The notes under the pieces were generated by a model, which saw nothing but the letters and a program-made list of their open reading frames with translations, did no database searches and was not told the DNA's origin. From NCBI GenBank assembly GCA_963930775.1, contig OZ005691.1:6073000-6136999 (forward strand): a stretch of 64,000 nucleotides of DNA, written 5' to 3'. Shown one piece after another: positions 57,711 through 64,000 of the stretch (the stretch's first letter is position 1; each line of letters begins with the position of its first letter). The translations under genes and the position numbers were made by a program. The stretch comes from Cliona cf. orientalis. Taxonomy: Eukaryota; Porifera; Demospongiae; Clionaida; Clionaidae.

Positions 57711-60138
57711 TACATCCCGAGTCCCAATTAGAAAAAAACAATTCGGGCGCGCGATGAGGTAATTATGACGAAACCTATGATGAAACCTATGATAAAATGT
57801 TTAGCGCGCATGACAGGGTGTTCGGACCCAGAATTCGAACCTAGCGTAGAAGAGATCGTGGACTATCGATGACATATGGCGATTCTCTCAGTTCGCTTTC
57901 TTTGGCGAGCTCGCACTCTGGGGGGATTTCCCTATACAGTCTAGCACATGGCAGTGGAGGTCACGTCTGGGTCAACCGGCTCAAGCCGCGCGCCACAGTG
58001 TACGCGTGTACGGAGCATGCGCACAGTTTATCGATGTGTCCTAGTTCGAATTTATGGCGGCTACTTTTCATGAGGGACTCGGGATGTAGTCTCTAAGTTG
58101 TTCATTACATCCCGAGTCCCAATTCACAAATCAAAATTCGGCCGCTCGATGAGGTAATTATGACGAAACCTATGATGAAACCTATGATGAAATTATGATG
58201 AAATTGGGGTGAAGACTGCTTCAAAATGTTTAGCGCGCATGACAGGGTGTTGGGACCCAGAATTCGAACCTAGCGTACAAGAGATCATGGACTATCGATG
58301 ACATATGGCGATTCTCTCAGTTCGCTTTCTTTGGCGAGCGAGCTCTCTGGGGGGATTTCCCTATACAGTCTAGCATATGGCAGTGGAGGTCACGTTCGGG
58401 TCAACCAGCTCAACCCGCGCGCCCCAATATACTGCGTGTACGGAGCATGCGCAGTTTGTCGATGTGTCCAAGTTCGAATTATGGCGGCGTACAGTAAGCG
58501 CGGTGCAATACTTATGAGGGACTCGGGATGTAGTCTAAGTTGTTCATTACGTCCAGAGTCCCAATTAGAAAAAACTATTCGGCTGACCGATGAGGTAATT
58601 GTTATGTAAAATATGACGAAAATGCGGTTAAGACTGTTTCAAAATGTTTAGCACGCATGAAAGCTTGTTGGGGCCCAGAATTCGAGCCTAGCGTAGAAGA
58701 GATCGTGGACTATCCGATGATATCCTTATGGCGTTTCTCTCAGTTCGCTTTCTCTAGCGAGCTCGCTTTCAGGGCAGGGGGATTTCCCTATTCAGTCGAG
58801 CACGTGGCAGGTGAAGGTCAACCGGCTCAAGCCGCGCGCCCCAATATTGTACGCGTATACGGAGCATGCGCAGTTTGTCGATGTGTCCTAGTTCGAATTT
58901 ATGGCGGCGTCTTCATGAGGGACTCTGGACGTAGTCTCTAAGTTTTTCATTACATCCCGAGTCCCAATTAGAAAAAAACAATTCGGCCGCACGATGAGGT
59001 AATTATGATGAAACCTATGATGAAACCTATGATAAAATGTTTAGCGCGCATGACAGGGTGTTCGGACCCAGAATTCGAACCTAGCGTAGAAGAGATCGTG
59101 GACTATCGATGACATATGGCGATTCTCTCAGTTCGCTTTCTTTGGCGAGCTCGCACTCTGGGGGGATTTCCCTATACAGTCTAGCACATGGCAGTGGAGG
59201 TCACGTCCAGGTCAACAGGCTCAAGCCGCGCGCCGCAGTGTACGCGTGTACGGAGCATGCGCGCAGTTTATCGATGTGTCCTAGTTCGAATTTATGGCGG
59301 CTACTTTTCATGAGGGACTCGGGATGTAGTCTCTAAGTTGTTCATTACGTCCAGAGTCCCAATTAGAAAAAAAGAATTCGGCTCTCGCTATGATGAAATG
59401 ATGATGAAACCTATGATGTAATTGCTGTGAAACTGTTTCAAAATGTTTAGCGCGCATGAAAGGTTGTTGGGACCCAGAATTCGAACCTAGCGTAGAAGAG
59501 ATCGTGGAATATCCGATGATATCCTTATGGCGTTTCTCTCAGTTCGCTTTCTCTAGCGAGCTCGCTTTCAGGGCAGGGGGATTTCCCTATTCAGTCGAGC
59601 ACATGGCAGGTGAAGGTCCGAACCGGCTCAAGCTGCGCGCCCCGATATTGTACGCGTATACGGAGCATGCGCAGTTTGTCAATGTGTCCTAGTTCGAATT
59701 TATGGCGGCGTATTCATGAGGGACTCTGGACGTAGTCTCGAAGTATTTCATTACGTCCAGAGTCCCAATTAGAAAAAAAGAATTCGGCTCTCGCTATGAT
59801 GAAATTATGATGAAACCTATGATGTAATTGCTGTGAAACTGTTTCAAAATGTTTAGCACGCATGAAAGGTTGTTGGGACCCAGAATTCGAACCTAGCGTA
59901 GAAGACATCGTGGACTATCCGATGATATCCTTCTGGCGTTTCTCTCAGTTCGCTTTCTCTAGCGAGCTCACTTTCAGGGCAGGGGAATTTCCCTATTCAG
60001 TCGAGCACATGGCAGGTGAAGGTCAACCGGCTCAAGCCACGCGCCCCAACATTGTACGCATATACGGAGCATGCGCAGTTTGTCAATGTGTCCTAGTTCG
60101 AATTTATGGCGGCGTGTTCGTGAGGGACTCTGGACGTA
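57711..60138 (+). repeat. Array of six units with matched inverted ends
   Basis: Units: 57711-58088, 58106-58532, 58548-58933, 58951-59328, 59346-59734, 59752-60138 (378, 427, 386, 378, 389, 387 bp), separated by 15-17 bp spacers (GTCTCTAAGTTGTTCAT-like). Two subtypes by their ends: type I TACATCCCGAGTCCC / GGGACTCGGGATGTA (units 1, 2, 4) and type II TACGTCCAGAGTCCC / GGGACTCTGGACGTA (units 3, 5, 6). In each unit both ends match. Internal conserved blocks: ATTCGAACCTAGCGTAGAAG, TTTCTCTCAGTTCGC and CGGAGCATGCGCAGTTTGTC. Open frames of about 75-110 residues in the units shift frame between subtypes and are probably not proteins. Confidence 0.92.
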
Positions 60139-60164
60139 GTCTCAAAGTTTTTCATTACTTGCCC

Positions 60165-61025
60165 AGTAGAAATTTACTTTTCTGCGGTTATTAGGTAATG
60201 ATGACGTAATCTATGAGGTAATTGCCAGAAAATTCAGGGCCTCCGTGGAGCCTTTCTGAGACTTGAAAATCGGTATATATGTAGAGTATCTGACGCATGT
60301 ATCCAGCGAATACATTATAAGCTGAGCGCTACTTTCTCTGCAAAGTACCGCCGGCCGAACTTCACGCGTTCTCTTGGCTGACGTAATCCCGTGGATAAAT
60401 AAAGCTAGCCTTGTGCTATCAAGAGTGTATTAGGAAGAGTACGTAACTGCGTGGGCGAGCAAGCTCTACACTGTGAAATGGTGGCGTCATCCTACGTGTG
60501 CCAGCCTAACCATAGCTATGCAGAATCCATGTTTCGTTTACACAGTGATCATACACGTGGCTGTGTGGTTGCAGGTGTGCTGCACAATGTCTGACTAGAA
60601 CTACCCACCAAGGGACTACCCTACAGTATTATTCATAGGCTTGTGGCCACACTGTTTTCACAAAGTCATGTACTTGTACAGCATTTATCTGGTATCTACT
60701 ACGTGCTGTGACGCTATCATCACACTGCATAAGCGCAATACTAACATACAGGAGCTACGTACTCTTCCTAATACACTCTTGGTGCTATATATAGCACGCA
60801 CGCTGTGTGCCATGCCGCGACTAACCTGATGTTCAGAAGCTGTCAAGTTCGCCTCCTGTGATTGAAAATTGTCAGTGTCGAGGTCGAGAGTCGGCCGCGG
60901 TAGACTCTCAGACTCCATCTCTGCGATTAAGGCGCCAGTATCAATTTGTGTACGCACTATATTGACGACCTTTTACCATATGAACCATTATGCATGCAGC
61001 TACTGGGCAAGTGGTCAAGCCTTTT
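60165..61025 (-). repeat. Repeat A, split by an insertion
   Basis: 60165-60419 and 60782-61025 together match the copies at 7-300 and 31950-32860. The array above leads straight into it, as the single unit at 31248 does, so the units and repeat A behave as one composite element. Confidence 0.85.
60420..60781. mobile_element. 362-bp element, 26-bp TIR, 7-bp target duplication
   Basis: Ends CAAGAGTGTATTAGGAAGAG continuing to ACGTA, perfect for 26 bp at both sides. Target GTGCTAT duplicated at 60413-60419 and 60782-60788. The empty site is present once in the copy near 32610 (GTGCTATATATAGCACAAGG). No coding capacity. Confidence 0.93.
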
Positions 61026-61202
61026 CATATAGAGATAAAAAAACTGTCCACATTGCATACATTTTAACTATAATATAGCTACAGTGTAGTCCACATAAAT
61101 AAAATATAGAAATCCATGAAAAATATTCATCCTGAGTAGTAATTACAATATATGGTTAAAGTGTATTATCGTATATTGAACTTTGACCCGTAATACAAAC
61201 AT

Positions 61203-61792
61203 ATTATTATTATTATTATTTTTCACACACCACTTGAGGTGCAAATGTAAAATACAGTATATAATAATTAATTTAGAGTAATAATATAAATTGTTAGTGA
61301 TTTAGATTAAGTACAGCACATAATATAGTTTATGTCCTCCATAAGATGATGATTCATATCAGGATTCAATCTGGCATCACGGATGAAATTGGCACAAAGC
61401 TTATCACATTCTGAATAGGATTTCCAGTGGCGGGCAGCGTTACGACGGTTGTACCCAAAACTAGTGTACATTAGTGTTGAGGCTTCAGTGAAGACCTCAG
61501 CCAGAAGACAAGACCCAGCTTTTTGAGCAGAAGAAATTAGCTTGTTAGATCTGGTGATAACAATATTGTGTATTCCTTGAAGACCACCAACACAATGAAG
61601 AATGGCAGTGTGACAGCGAAGGGGAAGGCTCCAGATCTTCCTTAATATGTTGTTAAAAGAAACTGCCAAGGAGTGTAGTTCTGAAGAAGAAGCCGCCCAC
61701 AGTGCTGAACCATACAGAGAGAGACAGAAACTCTGCATGAGTTTGCTTTTAGTGTGAGGATCACAAGACCTGGGAAACGCGTGGGTGGCAAC
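61203..61792 (-). pseudogene. 5'-truncated non-LTR retrotransposon (RT C-terminus)
   Basis: The frame 61738-61307 encodes MQSFCLSLYGSALWAASSSE, NNILRKIWSLPLRCHTAILH and a tail to CCT-stop, matching the region after the reverse transcriptase of CR1/L2/Jockey-like LINEs. In-frame codons continue upstream (DPHTKSKL) to about 61792, where it is cut off. The 3' side ends in an (ATT)n tail at 61203-61222. Confidence 0.75.
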
Positions 61793-62132
61793 ACGTATGA
61801 TAATTTCCCATATCAGTCGTGTTCGTCACGTGCAAAATCCGTGTTCGTCACATGATCGCCATATAGCTACTATAACAGTGTTGAAACTTTGCCAACACGT
61901 TGAGCGCCATTCACTCGCACAGAGGAGAAAGTGGGTTGCTGCTATCAGTCATTTTCGTTGCCTGAGTTAGATAAATGAGCCACGGTGCCGCTGCCCTTAC
62001 CTTACTTAGCTATACGCCTTAGTCTTCGGTGCCTGAAATGACAGCGGCCATCGCCAAAACCTAAAGCAGTCCCTTGTTAGCTTTGCCGCTCGAGCTACTA
62101 AAGCTCCAGGCTTCTTGAATATACGATAAATA
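61793..62132. other. Unrecognised spacer
   Basis: Contains the near-repeat GTGTTCGTCACGTGCAAAAT / CGTGTTCGTCACATGATC. No gene found. Confidence 0.4.
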
Positions 62133-62283
62133 CCTTATTGCCATAGTAGAACTACAATACCTCGGAAATACCACTCGTTCATTGCCTTTTGCATTGTTAC
62201 TCGTGCCGAGTCGCACTCGTAACAATACGCGGCAATGAACTCGTGATATTTCCCGGTATCGTCGTTCTACTATGGCAATAAGT
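62133..62283. mobile_element. Long-hairpin MITE
   Basis: CTTATTGCCATAGTAGAACT at the left and its inverse at the right; arms of about 65 bp run through GAAATA(C/T)CAC and TTCATTGCC, around TGTTACTCGTGCCGAGTCGC. Almost the entire element can fold on itself. Confidence 0.85.
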
Positions 62284-62674
62284 ATATATTATTATAGCTA
62301 TATGGAAGAAATTACAAATTTTGCATGATTCGTAACTCTGTTTTCTCAATTTGGATTGATTTGAATAAAGCAATACTATGCATAATATTATGAATAGTTA
62401 TAATGCATTCACTGCACATTGAGCATCTCATTAAAATATCAGGATAGTTGAATGCTGTTTCAGTCCTCATTCCACAACTGAAACTTAAGGCTTTGGTACA
62501 TGTCATCATGTCGCATAGTATGCTGCATCACTATACTCTGTTTCCGTGTACTTACTACAATGATAACATTAGGAAATTGAACCAGATATGATAAAGCGAA
62601 TGTAAACGTTATTGCAGCTACTCATTTTCTTGTCAGTACATAAGTAAGAGCTACTGTTTACCTTTATCTACATA

Positions 62675-64000
62675 ATGGCTATTTTGTATGAATTCTTTGT
62701 AGCTATAGTATTGACTTCGTCTCACCAGTTAGTAGGCCAGGAGATATTTTACACTGATCATAATAAAATACCTGCTACAACCTGGTTAGACAAGGATATC
62801 AACTTGACAGTTGGTGATATCTGTCAACATCTTAGAGATTTTTTCTGCATTCTGAGCGATAGTGTATACATACGCGAAGGAAATTGCCTAACAAGCCAAG
62901 ATGGCACCATTGCAGATGTTGGTTTATGCCCATACTTTCCAAATGAGTTGTCTCAGTTGAGGCTTTCTGATTACTATTCTCTTCCATCAAACCATACTCT
63001 GATGGAGCACTCAAACCTGACTTGTGGACCATACAATAGGGAAGGTCTGCTGTGCAGTAAGTGTAAGCCTGGGTATGGCCCTGCTGTGTACTCCTTCAGT
63101 CTGATGTGTGCAGAGTGCAATGATAACGGTGTAGGATGGGCACTTTACTTGTTTCTGGTTCTCTTTCCAATCACTGTATTTTACATCATTGTCATCATAT
63201 TCAACATCCGTGCCACAGCTCCTCCTTTCACTGCATTTGTGATGATGTGTCAGATATACTGCACAATTGAGCTGATACACGTGCCACTGCAAATGAAATT
63301 GAAACATATGCAATCTCTTTCATTACTGATTCATATTGATCGAGTACTGACCGGGATATGGAATCTGGATTTCTTTCGCTATTTACTTCCGCCATTCTGT
63401 GTGAGTAGTCATCTCAGTAACATACAGGCTCTGAATCTTGAGTATATTCTCATAATATATCCGTTCTTGTTGATTATATTTACTTCTCTGTGCATTGAGC
63501 TTCATGCTAGAAACTTTAGGCCAATAGTGCTACTGTGGAAACCATTTCACAGGGTGGTTATTCGCCTGAGAAGATCTTGGGATCCAAGAGCTTCCATCAT
63601 CAACGCATTTTCAACATTTTTATTACTTATCTTATCAAAGAGCATTATGATTACAAGTAATAGTATCATGAGCACTTACTTAATGCCTATGAATCCTCTA
63701 CGTGACGAAATACAATACAACTCATTCTTATATGCAGATCCAATAATTCGTATGTATTCCAAGCAACATCTTCCCTACTTTCTATGCTCGATTTTACTCC
63801 TAACATTACTTTTTGCTCTCCCTACACTACTGCTTTGTCTCTATCCTACAAAAATCTTTCGGAGATATTTTATACTTGATTATATACAATTCGGCTCTGT
63901 AGCTGTGTCACTGTTCTATTCTCTAGCTCGTCCCTGTAAGAAAAAGTATGCCAATATTATCCAAAGTCTTTTGTATGCTCTGACTGCTTTCGTGATATTT
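62675..64000 (+). CDS. Cys-rich multi-TM protein, incomplete at right edge
   Basis: An ATG at 62675 opens 442 codons with no stop to the window end. Signal peptide (MAILYEFFVAIVLTSSHQLV), a short ectodomain, the Cys motif CGPYNREGLLCSKCKPGYGP, then CAEC followed by about seven hydrophobic helices from residue 150 onward, e.g. WALYLFLVLFPITVFYIIVI. Same family as 36512-41655 and 46605-47913 but without beta-helix repeats. It lacks the block with FQGHYKDGTNGTRDYR seen in the 46605 copy (join at KIF/RRYF, in frame). No known function; a receptor or transporter role would be a guess. Confidence 0.8.
   Translation, partial: MAILYEFFVAIVLTSSHQLVGQEIFYTDHNKIPATTWLDKDINLTVGDICQHLRDFFCILSDSVYIREGNCLTSQDGTIADVGLCPYFPNELSQLRLSDYYSLPSNHTLMEHSNLTCGPYNREGLLCSKCKPGYGPAVYSFSLMCAECNDNGVGWALYLFLVLFPITVFYIIVIIFNIRATAPPFTAFVMMCQIYCTIELIHVPLQMKLKHMQSLSLLIHIDRVLTGIWNLDFFRYLLPPFCVSSHLSNIQALNLEYILIIYPFLLIIFTSLCIELHARNFRPIVLLWKPFHRVVIRLRRSWDPRASIINAFSTFLLLILSKSIMITSNSIMSTYLMPMNPLRDEIQYNSFLYADPIIRMYSKQHLPYFLCSILLLTLLFALPTLLLCLYPTKIFRRYFILDYIQFGSVAVSLFYSLARPCKKKYANIIQSLLYALTAFVIF

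Noticed and set aside
57869-60194. Repeated open frames of 75-110 residues in the array
   Set aside because: They occur in different frames in the two unit subtypes and have no domain; the DNA ends, not the reading frame, are conserved.

Overview
This is a stretch of animal nuclear DNA, and its gene content points to a sponge (probably a demosponge). It is AT-rich, genes have many short introns, and the proteins include a Death-domain/ankyrin protein, secreted beta-helix proteins and a Cys-rich multi-pass membrane family of a kind I associate with sponge genomes. The species is not identifiable by reading alone. Most sequence outside exons is transposon debris, largely short inverted-repeat elements (MITEs).

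Layout. 1-1290: the 3' end of PIGM (GPI mannosyltransferase 1, + strand). 1.3-7.6 kb: repeats and one possible orphan exon. 7634-11833 (-): a five-exon gene whose first exon ends in a 2A-like ribosome-skipping motif, followed by a Death domain and ankyrin repeats. 13404-14507 (-): a secreted beta-helix protein, head-to-head with an 11-exon syntaxin (14630-19753, +) that ends in a Cys cluster instead of a membrane anchor. 20353-30985 (-): PDE12 (2',5'-phosphodiesterase), whose first intron is a nest of transposons: an inverted-repeat element carrying a broken, intron-containing integrase gene, itself split by an apparently intact Merlin DNA transposon with an 8-bp target duplication. 31-36 kb: repeats. 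36512-41655 (+): a broken gene for a beta-helix plus multi-TM protein, split by a poly(A)-tailed insertion on the opposite strand. 43.7-45.4 kb: a DIRS-type retroelement relic. 46.6-47.9 kb: a truncated, frameshifted copy of the multi-TM family; a copy with an open reading frame runs off the right edge (62675-64000). 51172-54222 (-): an eight-exon minimal astacin metalloprotease. 57.7-60.1 kb: a six-unit array of about 380-430 bp units with matched inverted ends, leading into a dispersed repeat that carries a 362-bp insertion with a 7-bp target duplication.

The genes do not form an operon or a known pathway cluster. PIGM acts in the ER on GPI anchors, syntaxin in membrane fusion, PDE12 on 2-5A or oligo(A) (mitochondrial in mammals), astacin outside the cell, and the 2A/Death/ANK protein probably in signalling or innate defence. 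The most unusual items are the 2A-split gene, the Cys-tailed syntaxin, the array with covarying ends, and several insertions whose empty sites can be read from sister repeats in the same window. Exon joins were made by reading frame, GT-AG sites and family resemblance; none is supported by RNA here.
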